Source: Clostridium algoriphilum (lineage in GTDB: Bacteria; Bacillota; Clostridia; Clostridiales; Clostridiaceae). From it: a stretch of DNA of 64,000 bases. The notes under the pieces are model-generated. The model was not told where the DNA came from, searched no databases, and was given only the letters and a program-made list of their open reading frames with translations. Shown here one piece after another: positions 26,689 through 35,274 of the stretch. The position numbers and the translations under genes were made by a program. Position 1 is the stretch's first letter. Each line of letters begins with the position of its first letter. The DNA lies in the NCBI RefSeq assembly GCF_020443705.1, contig NZ_JAIZZK010000017.1:26045-90044 (forward strand), written 5' to 3'.

Positions 26689-27152
26689 TAAAGAGATATA
26701 TTTCTATCTATAGGTTGGGATAAAGTTATAAATGTATCTGTACTTTGAACTCCTGATATTACTTGAAGTCTGTTCATTAGTAAATCCTGAAGATTAGATA
26801 TGCTCTTACACATGACTTTAATGAAAATAGAATATGCACCAGTAGTGTAATGTAGTTCTACTATCTCTTTTATGTCTCTCAATTGTTCTAATACATCAGG
26901 ATATGATGATGCTTTGTTAAGGTAAATGCCTATAAAGCAACATACATCATAACCAAGTTTGCCTGTATCTAGTATAAGCTTGGTTCCTTTTATTAACCCC
27001 ATTTCTTGCATTTTATTCATTCTAACATGAATGGTGCCTCCACTTACGTGACATTTCCTTGCAACTTCAAGATAAGGAGTTCTAGAATCTTTAATTAAAA
27101 TGTCTAATATCTGATAATCTAATTCATCCAAACCAGAAATATTCAATTCCAT
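26688..27152 (-). CDS. Lrp/AsnC family transcriptional regulator
   Basis: This is a 154-residue regulator with an N-terminal HTH (LDELDYQILDILIKDSRTPY and CHVSGGTIHVRMNKMQEMG) and a C-terminal RAM/ACT-like domain with VELHYTTGAYSIFIKV. The gene is divergent from the asparagine synthetase gene, the same arrangement as asnC-asnA in enteric bacteria. It therefore probably senses asparagine and controls asnA. AGGAGCTG precedes the ATG at 27152. The intergenic region of 268 bases should hold the operator. Confidence 0.9.
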   Translation of the reverse strand: MELNISGLDELDYQILDILIKDSRTPYLEVARKCHVSGGTIHVRMNKMQEMGLIKGTKLILDTGKLGYDVCCFIGIYLNKASSYPDVLEQLRDIKEIVELHYTTGAYSIFIKVMCKSISNLQDLLMNRLQVISGVQSTDTFITLSQPIDRNISL

Positions 27153-27420
27153 AACATCAGCTCCTAATAACTAATATAATTATCTAATAAATAAAATAAT
27201 ATCACATACTTTATATTATTATAACAAACCCTTTGACAAATTGGCAAAACATCTACAAATTAAACTAACATTTTATTAATTTATCAATATAAATACGTTT
27301 TTATTGTTAAATTTACAAATATAATAAATAATCATTAAATATATTGCAATAAATAGCTCAATGTATTATTATATTATCAATGAATGAAATTAAAACAAAA
27401 ATTTATTAGGGGGAATTATA

Positions 27421-28377
27421 ATGGCAGAATTAATAAAAGAAGAAAAAGAAATATTAGCTAAAGCAGTGGGTATGATTAAAAATAAGAAGATTAAGGATAT
27501 TCTATTCGTTCAACAATCAATTTTAAAAGCTGTAGATGAATTTATGTATAAGAGAAGAATTACTAGAATATTACCTCTTATGATGTCTCCTATTACAGAT
27601 ACTTTAAACCATAGTGTTGAAGAATGTGAAATAAACTATAACAGTCAAACATTTAATGTTATGAAATCAATGATATTCCACAAACAAATGACCATGTTAA
27701 ACGCAGATATTGATAGTCTTTATATAGTATCTCCTAACATAAGACTCGAAATGGCAACTAGAGGAGATTCAAGACATTTATTTGAATTCACTCAAGTGGA
27801 TTTTGAATTTAAGGAAGGTACTATGGAAGATGTGCTTCAATTTATAGAAGAAATCATAACTTTTATATTTAAATTTGTTAAAGAAAACTGTATTCCAGAA
27901 TTGACAAGACTTGGTGTAGGTACCGATCATCTTAATTTAACTGGACCATTCAAAAAATATACAACAGATGAAATGCAAGCTAAATACGGTGATGATTTCG
28001 AATCAGAAGCATCAAAAGCTGCAACAGAACCTTTCTTCTTAACAAACCATAAAAGAGAATTCTATGATGCTGAGGACTTAGATAATCTAGGAACTTATAG
28101 AAACTATGATCTTATTTGGCCTCTAGGTTTTGGCGAAGGTTTAAGTGGAGGAGAAAGAGAATTCACATTAGATAGAATACTACTAAGAATGAGAGAACTA
28201 GCAACTGATGAGAATGCATTTAGATACTATATAGAACTTGCAAAGCAAGGTGAAATATTTAAAACTGCTGGAGCTGGTTTTGGAGTAGAAAGAATAACAA
28301 GATTTATTACTCAACAACCTGAAATTAGCGATGTTACACTATTCTGTAGAAAACCTGGACAAAAATATATATTCTAA
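27421..28377 (+). CDS. asnA: Asparagine synthetase derived from aspartyl/asparaginyl-tRNA synthetase
   Basis: This 318-residue protein consists only of a class II aminoacyl-tRNA synthetase catalytic core without an anticodon-binding domain. It has motif 2-like sequence around RGDSRHLFEFTQVDFEF, a flipping-loop region, GLSGGEREFTLDRI, and motif 3 in GAGFGVERITRFI. Such truncated AspRS/AsnRS relatives, first described in archaea, make asparagine from aspartate and ammonia with ATP. They differ from the enteric AsnA sequence family. Divergence from an AsnC-type regulator supports this role. The ATG follows a GGGGGAA site. That it lacks tRNA charging is inferred from domain loss. Confidence 0.85.
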   Translation: MAELIKEEKEILAKAVGMIKNKKIKDILFVQQSILKAVDEFMYKRRITRILPLMMSPITDTLNHSVEECEINYNSQTFNVMKSMIFHKQMTMLNADIDSLYIVSPNIRLEMATRGDSRHLFEFTQVDFEFKEGTMEDVLQFIEEIITFIFKFVKENCIPELTRLGVGTDHLNLTGPFKKYTTDEMQAKYGDDFESEASKAATEPFFLTNHKREFYDAEDLDNLGTYRNYDLIWPLGFGEGLSGGEREFTLDRILLRMRELATDENAFRYYIELAKQGEIFKTAGAGFGVERITRFITQQPEISDVTLFCRKPGQKYIF

Positions 28378-28393
28378 AACAACATAAAATCAT

Positions 28394-28453
28394 TAATGTC
28401 CATCTAAATGATGCATAACAATACATTATATTATATCATTTAGATGGACATTA
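28394..28453 (+). terminator. asnA terminator hairpin
   Basis: A perfect 19-base stem (28394-28412 with 28435-28453). Its right arm shares bases 28448-28453 with the next hairpin, so the two cannot form together in one RNA. Confidence 0.75.
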
Positions 28454-28498
28454 TAAAGGGAGTAAATTTCACTAAGAAATTTACTCCCTTTATAATGT
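28448..28498 (-). terminator. SASP terminator hairpin
   Basis: A perfect 22-base stem (28448-28469 with 28477-28498) reaches into the SASP stop codon. It overlaps the asnA terminator by six bases. Confidence 0.8.
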
Positions 28499-28725
28499 TA
28501 TTTGTTATTATCTACCATATTCTTTTCAGCTGCTTCTACCATTCTCCTTACCATTTCTCCACCAACATTCCCTGAATTTTTTATTTTATTTACAATGTTA
28601 CTAGGCACATCTCCCATATATACATTATTGCTTTCAACATTATCTAATGACATATCACTGGCTACTTCCATCTTAAATTTCTCAAGTTTTCCCATTGCTT
28701 CTGGTACTAATGTTCTTCTACTCAT
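28498..28725 (-). CDS. Alpha/beta-type small acid-soluble spore protein
   Basis: This is a 75-residue DNA-binding spore protein that saturates spore DNA and protects it from UV and heat. Diagnostic segments are LVPEAMGKLEKFKMEVASD (the GPR protease cleavage region KFKMEVA) and GNVGGEMVRRMVEAAEKNM. It is made in the forespore under sigma-G, but I could not fix the promoter. AGGGAGG precedes the ATG. A second SASP gene is at 37.1 kb. Confidence 0.95.
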   Translation of the reverse strand: MSRRTLVPEAMGKLEKFKMEVASDMSLDNVESNNVYMGDVPSNIVNKIKNSGNVGGEMVRRMVEAAEKNMVDNNK

Positions 28726-28889
28726 TTTACTACCTCCCTATAATTTTAGATTTCCAAGATATACTTTATATACTTTTTTACTCTACATTATATATCTATA
28801 GGTAGTATTTTTAAAAACCAACTTTTTATTCATTATATATACTTAACATTTTTATTTTATTTTATTTTTATAACCCTAAAGCTAGACAT

Positions 28890-28923
28890 ACAAAAAGCCA
28901 CCTTCATAAAGGTGGCTTTTTGT
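28890..28923 (-). terminator. csp terminator
   Basis: A perfect 15-base stem ACAAAAAGCCACCTT/AAGGTGGCTTTTTGT with a four-base loop starts 19 bases after the stop codon. The U-run is part of the 3' arm. Confidence 0.85.
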
Positions 28924-28941
28924 ACTATAAATATTTATTAT

Positions 28942-29145
28942 TTATATTGCTGAAACCTCAATTGCTTGAAGTCCCTTAGGTCCTTCTTCTGTTTCAAATT
29001 GAACTGTTTGACCCTCTTCAAGACTTTTTCCTGAATCGTTTCCTTGAATTCCAGTTGTGTGTACAAAAATATCTTTTTCGCCTTCAACTTCAATAAATCC
29101 AAAACCCTTTTGTGTGTTAAACCATTTAACTGTACCTGTTTTCAT
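28942..29145 (-). CDS. Cold-shock domain protein (CspA family)
   Basis: This 67-residue single OB-fold RNA chaperone has both nucleic-acid-binding motifs, RNP1 as KGFGFIEV and RNP2 as DIFVHTTG. It binds single-stranded RNA/DNA and melts secondary structure. The start [10 protein letters not shown] is standard, with TTTGGAGGTT upstream. The ~165-base upstream gap could hold a thermosensitive leader, but no cold-box was recognised. Confidence 0.96.
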   Translation of the reverse strand: MKTGTVKWFNTQKGFGFIEVEGEKDIFVHTTGIQGNDSGKSLEEGQTVQFETEEGPKGLQAIEVSAI

Positions 29146-29289
29146 TAATAAACCTCCAAATAAAAAACACCATTATCTATGATACACTAATTTTGCATCA
29201 ATAGTGTTACATAATAATATACCATAACATTCAATAAATATCAACTCTCTGTACAATATTATAATGTTTTATTGATAGTTTTTCCCATT

Positions 29290-29331
29290 AATCATGCTTT
29301 AGCTTGACTTAATCATGCTTTAGCTTGACTT
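29290..29331. repeat. Exact 21-base tandem duplication across the stop codon of the 4Fe-4S/FMN gene
   Basis: AATCATGCTTTAGCTTGACTT occurs twice in a row (29290-29310, 29311-29331). The copy nearer the gene encodes the last codons SQAKA and the stop; the other copy lies after the stop. Confidence 0.97.
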
Positions 29332-30950
29332 AATGCTTCCTCTGTTGCACTAATAATTCCATCGCTGCTATAAGTAGCGCCGGAAACTGTATCTACGGTC
29401 GTTGATTGTGCTGAAATTATTTCAGAAATCACTATACTTTCTGCTCTTTCATAAAAATCTGGTGTATCTTCATTTGATACTGTAGAAACATTAGTAATTT
29501 TATTATCTTTTACTGTAACTAAAATTTCAGTTGTACCTCCTCTAAAACCACTACCAGATCCTGTATAATTTCCATCCTTATAACTACTCGTTGTCGAAGT
29601 AGTTGCACTTTCACTGGTAACTGTATTATCACTTGAACTTTGTGAACTAACATCTGAGCTTACTGCATTAGTATCTGAATTCGTTGTATTAGTACTAGAA
29701 TCCGTTGTAGTTGTATCTGCACTTGATGCTGCTTTAGTCGTGCTTGTGGAAGCTGTACTTGTCGCTGTACTTGCTTCTGCTTTTGTTAATGCTTCCTCTG
29801 TTGCACTAATAATTCCTTCACTACTATAAGTTGCGCCAGAAACTGTGTCTACGGTCGTTGATTGTGCTGAAATTATTTCAGAAATTATTACACTTTCTGC
29901 TCTTTGATAAAAATCAGGTGTATCCTCATTTGATACAGTAGAAACATTAGTAATTTTATTATCTTTTATTGTGACTGAGGTTTCTGTTGTACCGCCTCTA
30001 TACCCAGTACCTATTCCTGTATATGTTCCATCCTTATATTTTTGAGATGTGCTTGTTTTACTAGCACTTACAGAAACATTAGTAGTTGCAGTTAATCCAC
30101 TTTGTGTTAATATTACTCCACCTAAGTTGTTAACAGCATAAAGTCCTACCATTGCTGCTATTGCTACAGAACTAGCTAGTTCAGGGCTTATATTCTCGCC
30201 AAGAACATTTACCTTAGTATTATTTCTTGGACATGTTTCAATGCACTTGAAACAGTTAATACAATCCCCACCACATATACTTTCAACTTTATAAAGAGGT
30301 AATGCCATTGAGCAACTATTTGTACATAATTTGCATTTTCCGCATTTATCACTTGACTTTTTAATTTTAAGTATGCCTATTCTTGAGAATATATTGAATA
30401 CAGCTCCTAAAGGGCATAAATATCTACAGAAAAACCTTTCTACAAAGAAAGCTCCTACTGTTATTAAAAGTAACAGTATAAATCCAATACTATAATCAGA
30501 TAATACCTGTGGAAAATCGCTTATTTGTGCAAAAGCGTCCCATGGACTTGTAGTTTCTAAAATTGTACTTCCCATTGTCCATACAACCACTATAAGTAAT
30601 AGTAACACAATGTATTTAACATATTTTAAAGCAGCATCTGTTTTTTCGTTTACTCTAAAATTAACCTTGAATACATTCTTAGACAATAAATGAATAAAAT
30701 CATTATAGGTTCCAAAAGCACAAACCCAACCGCAGAAAAATCTTCCAAGTACAATAGTTATAATAATAGCTGTTAGAAACTCAATTAGACTAGGAAAAGC
30801 TCCAATAAAATTAAAATTGCCTTTAATAATCATTCCATAAATGCTTTTAAATTCTGAAAATGCTAATATAAATAATCCTGGTGATAAAATGAATAAAATT
30901 AATTGTATTATATGTCTAAATATTTGTATTTTCTTTATCTTGTTTTTCAT
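29313..30950 (-). CDS. Membrane 4Fe-4S electron-transfer protein with two C-terminal FMN-binding domains
   Basis: This 545-residue protein has three parts. Residues 1-195 are a NosR/NapH-like membrane domain with several helices and Cys pairs FFCGWVC (73, 77) and FCRYLCP (175, 179). Residues 200-245 hold two 4Fe-4S clusters (Cys203/206/209/213 and 226-240). After another helix come two nearly identical FMN-binding domains (about 305-390 and 457-542), each with DTVSGATYSS. In each of these the Thr (374, 526) is the expected site of covalent FMN attachment by ApbE. A ~65-residue Ser/Thr linker separates them. The apbE gene lies 21 bases upstream. Likely role: moving electrons across the membrane to an external acceptor. 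Partner and acceptor unknown. Confidence 0.88.
   Translation of the reverse strand: MKNKIKKIQIFRHIIQLILFILSPGLFILAFSEFKSIYGMIIKGNFNFIGAFPSLIEFLTAIIITIVLGRFFCGWVCAFGTYNDFIHLLSKNVFKVNFRVNEKTDAALKYVKYIVLLLLIVVVWTMGSTILETTSPWDAFAQISDFPQVLSDYSIGFILLLLITVGAFFVERFFCRYLCPLGAVFNIFSRIGILKIKKSSDKCGKCKLCTNSCSMALPLYKVESICGGDCINCFKCIETCPRNNTKVNVLGENISPELASSVAIAAMVGLYAVNNLGGVILTQSGLTATTNVSVSASKTSTSQKYKDGTYTGIGTGYRGGTTETSVTIKDNKITNVSTVSNEDTPDFYQRAESVIISEIISAQSTTVDTVSGATYSSEGIISATEEALTKAEASTATSTASTSTTKAASSADTTTTDSSTNTTNSDTNAVSSDVSSQSSSDNTVTSESATTSTTSSYKDGNYTGSGSGFRGGTTEILVTVKDNKITNVSTVSNEDTPDFYERAESIVISEIISAQSTTVDTVSGATYSSDGIISATEEALSQAKA
29325..29582. repeat. Direct repeat encoding FMN-binding domain 2
   Basis: This repeats 29781-30038 at about 85-90% identity by eye. 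It arose by internal duplication and is a substrate for domain loss or gain by recombination. Confidence 0.85.
29781..30038. repeat. Direct repeat encoding FMN-binding domain 1
   Basis: Partner copy of 29325-29582. Confidence 0.85.
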
Positions 30951-30971
30951 TCTTGCATCCCCTCATAAATC

Positions 30972-32015
30972 CTATTTTTTATATACAAAATCATTACTCG
31001 TAATTTTAAAGTTTTCTCTCATACCCGATGTAATATAAACTTCTTTACTTTTAGTTATAAATATTGCATCTACACCCTTTATTTCTTCTATTAACTTAAC
31101 AGCCTCATGTATTCCCATAATATATACACCTGTCGATAATCCATCTCCATCAATAGAATTATTTGAGATTATTGTAGCACTTATAATATCACCCTCAGAA
31201 GGATACCCCGTACCGGGATTTATAATATGGTGAAATCTTTTTCCATCCTGCTCAAAATATCTTTCATAATTTCCTGAAGTAACTACAGATTTATTAACTA
31301 CGCTTATAGTTAAAGCAAATTCCCCACGAGCCTTAATTGGATCTTGAATTCCAACGCTCCACGGTGTTCCATCCTCTTTTGTGCCAATGACTAATATGTT
31401 TCCCCCAAGATTTATGAGAGCACTCTTAACTCCATTTTTAAGTATTATGTTTTTCACTTCATCTGCTGCATACCCTTTCGCAATACCTCCAACATCCACT
31501 TCTTGATTTTTATTTTTCAGAAAGATAGAACTATTATCTTTATCTATTACTATATCCTTGTAGTTTACAAATTTGAGCTTCTCCTTTATTTCATTAATTC
31601 CCGGAATCTTTTGACCAACCTTTCCAATACCCCATAAACCAACTATAGGTCTAATGGTTATATCAAAAGATCCTTTGGAAATGGAGCAATATTCTATAGC
31701 CTTTTTTATAACATAAAAAGTATCTTTGCTAACAGTTTGCGGATCTTTTCCAGCATTTTTATTAATTTTTGAGATTTCACTAAACTCTTTGAAGACAGAC
31801 ATTTTATTATCTATTTCACGAATTTTTTTAATTGATTGTTCAACAGCTTTATTTGCATTTTTGCCGTGTACTTTTAATTGATTGTAAGTTCCAAGCGAAT
31901 AAAATTCTTCAACAACACTAGATTGTTTACTATTTTCAGTTACAAATATTATAATTAAAACAATACCTATTAGTAGTGATATTACAAATAATGCATTCTC
32001 CATAGTAATCACCAT
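30972..32015 (-). CDS. apbE: FAD:protein FMN transferase
   Basis: This is a 347-residue, membrane-anchored flavin transferase that attaches FMN from FAD to threonines in (S/T)GAT-type motifs outside the membrane. It has an N-terminal helix (residues 6-27), then EFYSLGTYNQLKVHG, DVGGIAKGYAADEV, SALINLGGN, and the metal/FAD motif HIINPGTGYPSEGD, all typical of ApbE. The start is placed at the ATG of 32015, eight bases after GAGGGG; a GTG at 32024 overlaps that site. It is directly upstream of, and co-transcribed with, the gene for its evident substrate, the two-FMN-domain iron-sulfur protein. Confidence 0.95.
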   Translation of the reverse strand: MVITMENALFVISLLIGIVLIIIFVTENSKQSSVVEEFYSLGTYNQLKVHGKNANKAVEQSIKKIREIDNKMSVFKEFSEISKINKNAGKDPQTVSKDTFYVIKKAIEYCSISKGSFDITIRPIVGLWGIGKVGQKIPGINEIKEKLKFVNYKDIVIDKDNSSIFLKNKNQEVDVGGIAKGYAADEVKNIILKNGVKSALINLGGNILVIGTKEDGTPWSVGIQDPIKARGEFALTISVVNKSVVTSGNYERYFEQDGKRFHHIINPGTGYPSEGDIISATIISNNSIDGDGLSTGVYIMGIHEAVKLIEEIKGVDAIFITKSKEVYITSGMRENFKITSNDFVYKK

Positions 32016-32432
32016 GTCTATCACCCCTCTCTAAAACAACTTTAATTTTTAATAAATTAATCTTACATTTCTATAATATATAATAAAACTTAAACTAACC
32101 TTAGAATTTGCTGAATATTTGCTGAGAAAAATGTTAACAATTACCTAACTATCATGTTACATAGTATCTACTCCTTAAACTAACCTACTTCTATTTGATT
32201 ATGGTTCTAATCAAGAATAATCCATTTAGTTACTTTCTATGTATTTATAATATCAAACAACTATCTATCAAATATCAAAAAATTATGTGATTTGTGTATT
32301 ATTTTTATTATCTTACATTCCACTAAAAACCAATAAAAAGAACACTCAATCCATGAAAGATTGAATGTTCTTTTTAATAACTATATAAAATGGGTGCTTT
32401 ATAGTCCCTCTGCAAAGTTTTGGTATTATATT
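32016..32432. other. Intergenic region upstream of apbE
   Basis: About 415 bases hold the terminator of the small membrane protein pair (32335-32375) and, presumably, the apbE promoter. No riboswitch was recognised. Confidence 0.5.
32335..32375 (-). terminator. Terminator of the small membrane protein pair
   Basis: A 17-base stem (32335-32351 with 32359-32375) has one G-U pair on the minus-strand RNA (a mismatch on the other strand), followed by TTATTGGTTTTTAG. This indicates minus-strand function. Confidence 0.8.
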
Positions 32433-32741
32433 TTACTTCGAGTTAATATTATTTAATAAAATTATAATTTCTCCAAACCCAACAAATAAAATTCCACTTA
32501 AAAATGAAGATACCATAATTACAATTCCATATACCCATCTTAGTGGATTTGGATTTGATAGTACACTACTTGTAGGCACTGTTAATAAAGCTCCAATAGC
32601 TAAACCAGCTACGATGCCTACAGCCATTATGATCCACCCTACTAATTTTAGTGTAATGCCTATTGAATTCTTTTTAATATTTACTTCAGTAATATCTGCT
32701 GTTGTTTTTTTAATTTCTAAGATTTCATTAAGCTTACTCAT
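32433..32741 (-). CDS. Small two-helix membrane protein, function unknown
   Basis: This is a 102-residue protein with two hydrophobic segments (about 30-55 and 72-97) joined by a short polar loop with SNPNPLRWVYG. The N-terminus (LNEILEIKKTTADITEVN) is hydrophilic. Gly/Ala-rich helices suggest a small permease-like or regulatory membrane protein. The ATG at 32741 is preceded by AAGGAGAAAT, overlapping the end of the gene upstream (three bases apart), so the two form an operon. No family assigned. Confidence 0.65.
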   Translation of the reverse strand: MSKLNEILEIKKTTADITEVNIKKNSIGITLKLVGWIIMAVGIVAGLAIGALLTVPTSSVLSNPNPLRWVYGIVIMVSSFLSGILFVGFGEIIILLNNINSK

Positions 32742-32744
32742 ATA

Positions 32745-32930
32745 TTATTTCTCCTTCTGATTTGAATATAGTGTTATAAAAAATATAAATAAACATATCA
32801 CTCCAACTAAATAAAAGATTCCAAACACTTTACTAATTCCATCTGCATTTATAAATGTATAGTAAATTTCAGATAATATCATTAAAAATGTTCCAACTGA
32901 TGCAATTAATGTTGCTGTTTTTAGTTTCAA
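32745..32930 (-). CDS. Small two-helix membrane protein, function unknown
   Basis: A 61-residue protein, almost entirely two hydrophobic helices (residues 5-25 and 33-54) with a short polar loop around NADGISK and a basic tail NQKEK. GGGAGATG precedes the start. It is the first gene of a two-gene unit with the 102-residue membrane protein. No similarity recognised. Confidence 0.6.
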   Translation of the reverse strand: MKLKTATLIASVGTFLMILSEIYYTFINADGISKVFGIFYLVGVICLFIFFITLYSNQKEK

Positions 32931-33232
32931 ACTTAATCATCTCCCATAATTTGTTGTATTTGTAATAATCAATTCTATATGTATATTAAAAATCCTTTAA
33001 TTAAATAAAAAGTTAATCTTATTTAGCTCACTTGTTTAATATACACAATTTTAATTATATATGCTATAATTGTAATATTTACAACTATAAAGGTATATTT
33101 TGTATTAAAAGATATATTTAGAAATAATAAACTGATATATTGTTTTATTATTATACAAAATCAACTTAAATTTTTAAGTTATCAATATTACTCTACAAAA
33201 ACGTGATGATTATATAAAAGGAGATGATATAA
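32931..33232. other. Divergent intergenic region
   Basis: About 300 AT-rich bases between the small membrane protein pair and the ATT-initiated gene. No structured element was seen except AAAAGGAG near 33217-33222, the ribosome binding site of the latter. Confidence 0.5.
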
Positions 33233-33904
33233 ATTATTAATACAAAATCATTAATAAATGAATTAAATAAAACAGCTAAAAACTTAACTCTAAAAAATAA
33301 AAAAACATTTGATGACATTGTAATATTTATATTAACATCAAATATAAAAAAAACAGATGCCGAGGAGTTTCTTCAACAGATACTAATCAGCTTTTTTAAT
33401 GCCGAAAATCAACATGAAAATATTGAAACAGTTCTAGGAACACCCGATATTAAACATTACTGCGAGGAAATAGTAAGTACTTATAAATCAGGCTATAGTT
33501 ACGTGTCACTTTGCAGCGAATATATTATGTATTCAGGAATATTCATAATAATATTAACTTTTATAAACTATCTAACTCAGAATCTAACTACATTTATAAC
33601 ATACGGTAATTATAATTTTACATATTATCTAAACTTTAATTCAGAATTGGTTTTTGAATTTTTATGTGTAGTTCCTACCGTAGTTATTATTATGCTTTAT
33701 GTTAATAAAAGCAATTTAAAGGAAACTGTTAGAGAATATAAAACAAAAAAAGTCTTGAATTTATATATTTTTTGTATTTTATGGGTTTGTATAACTATAG
33801 CATATTCATTTTTTATAGGTAATAATATATTATTTCGGTTAAATATAATTATGATTTCTATTATTGGGTTTATTTTATATTTGATTGGTAGTTTTTTTTC
33901 ATAA
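33233..33904 (+). CDS. DUF1048/DUF1129-like membrane protein apparently initiated at ATT
   Basis: The open frame runs 223 codons. The soluble N-terminal part (TAKNLTLKNKKTFDDIVIF, FLQQILISFFNAENQHENIE, GTPDIKHYCEEIVSTYKSG) is the helical domain seen in DUF1048/DUF1129 and HAAS-type clostridial proteins. It is followed by four hydrophobic helices. No in-frame ATG, GTG or TTG occurs before a GTG at 33503, which would delete the conserved domain and has no ribosome binding site. AAAAGGAG sits nine bases before ATT ATT at 33233, just after an in-frame TAA. ATT initiation, or a start codon mutated to ATT, is therefore the best reading. Function unknown. Confidence 0.65.
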   Translation: MINTKSLINELNKTAKNLTLKNKKTFDDIVIFILTSNIKKTDAEEFLQQILISFFNAENQHENIETVLGTPDIKHYCEEIVSTYKSGYSYVSLCSEYIMYSGIFIIILTFINYLTQNLTTFITYGNYNFTYYLNFNSELVFEFLCVVPTVVIIMLYVNKSNLKETVREYKTKKVLNLYIFCILWVCITIAYSFFIGNNILFRLNIIMISIIGFILYLIGSFFS

Positions 33905-34004
33905 AGATATGCCTTATATGGTGGAGTATACAATGTTAGTTTTAATCTAACTAGTAATAACTATGTTTATTCCTTCATATATTGTATAAACAGGAGGGGA
34001 TAAG

Positions 34005-35174
34005 GTGAGCAATGAAGATATAAATTCTAAAATTGTTAAAAACAAGATAAGAAATTTAAAATTAAATATTTTTAAATATATTAGAAATAATAGTAATATA
34101 AGAATATTCTTTTCTGTTTTCACATTACTTATTATTTTATTGTTAGGTTTTATTTTGCCTAAAAGTGCTATGGCAGATAGTGAAAAAAGTAATATAAATT
34201 ACTTTTATGTTACCGTGATTAATAATGCTTTACCAATGATTAAATGTTCTAGCAAAGAATCACCCTCTGCTATCAATGTAAATAGCATAAACTCACCAAC
34301 TTTATCATTTTTTGGAATTGATATGATAAATCCCATATCTATAATAGTAACTGAAATTGCATATCTTGATAAAGATAAAGTTAGTGCTGATGTAAATAAT
34401 GCTAGCAATGCTGAAAGAAATTCAAATGAATTTAGTATTAATCCCTTTGACTTGGGAGATAATCAAGTAATTAAGTCTGTAGCTAAAGTTAATGACTCTA
34501 ATGTGATATCCGCCATCTATAATCCTGCCTTAAAGGGAACCCTAAATAAAGCTAAACCACGAGTGCTAATATATCATTCTCATACCTCAGAGGCTTATGC
34601 CATATCAGACAAAGATACATCTAAAACTAATAGTAGTTCGGATCAAACAAGAAATGTATGTGCTGTAGGCGATGTATTAGCCAGCGACCTTGAAAAAAAT
34701 TATGGTATTTCTGTTATACATGATAAGGCTGTAAATGATAAACCAGATTATACTAAAGCTTACAAAAATTCTAGTGTTACTTTAGATAAATATCTAAAGA
34801 CGTATGAAAAATTCGATTTAATTATTGATTTACATAGAGATAGCGTTGAAGATAAAAATGCAGTTACCTCTAAAATAAATGGTGCCAATGTTGCCCAATT
34901 TAGCTTTGTAGTAACAGATAAAAACCCTAAATATGCAAAACAGAAGAAATTAATAAATTCAATGATTGGAGTATCAAATAAATTATATCCAGGTCTTTTA
35001 AGAAGCCAACCAATTATTACTTATCACTGGGGAATTGGTTTTTATAGTCAAAACAAAAGTGATAATGCAATGCTAATTGAAGTAGGCACATATACGAATA
35101 CAGTTTCTGAAGTAAAAAATACTGCTCAGTATCTATCTAGAATCATTGCAGAGCAATTAAACGGTAAAAAATGA
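34005..35174 (+). CDS. spoIIP: Stage II sporulation protein P
   Basis: This is a 389-residue membrane-anchored amidase/endopeptidase of the engulfment DMP complex, which thins septal peptidoglycan. A transmembrane helix near residues 32-52 precedes an outside linker. The SpoIIP catalytic domain shows LIYHSHTSEAY (His), DLIIDLHRDSV and the late MLIEVGTYTNT with the conserved Glu. The start is GTG at 34005 behind CAGGAGGGG. It stands alone, not next to gpr, so it may be the main copy or a paralogue. A strong terminator follows within 5 bases. Confidence 0.93.
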   Translation: MSNEDINSKIVKNKIRNLKLNIFKYIRNNSNIRIFFSVFTLLIILLLGFILPKSAMADSEKSNINYFYVTVINNALPMIKCSSKESPSAINVNSINSPTLSFFGIDMINPISIIVTEIAYLDKDKVSADVNNASNAERNSNEFSINPFDLGDNQVIKSVAKVNDSNVISAIYNPALKGTLNKAKPRVLIYHSHTSEAYAISDKDTSKTNSSSDQTRNVCAVGDVLASDLEKNYGISVIHDKAVNDKPDYTKAYKNSSVTLDKYLKTYEKFDLIIDLHRDSVEDKNAVTSKINGANVAQFSFVVTDKNPKYAKQKKLINSMIGVSNKLYPGLLRSQPIITYHWGIGFYSQNKSDNAMLIEVGTYTNTVSEVKNTAQYLSRIIAEQLNGKK

Positions 35175-35178
35175 ATAA

Positions 35179-35221
35179 GGGTAGGCACTTTGAATTGTCA
35201 ATGGTGCCTGTCCTTTTTTTT
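35179..35221 (+). terminator. spoIIP terminator
   Basis: A ten-pair stem (35179-35188 with 35204-35213, two G-U pairs) is followed by eight T residues. Confidence 0.9.
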
Positions 35222-35274
35222 GTATTTTTACAATATAACCTTAAATATATTAGAACTTACATACAATTTTTTAC

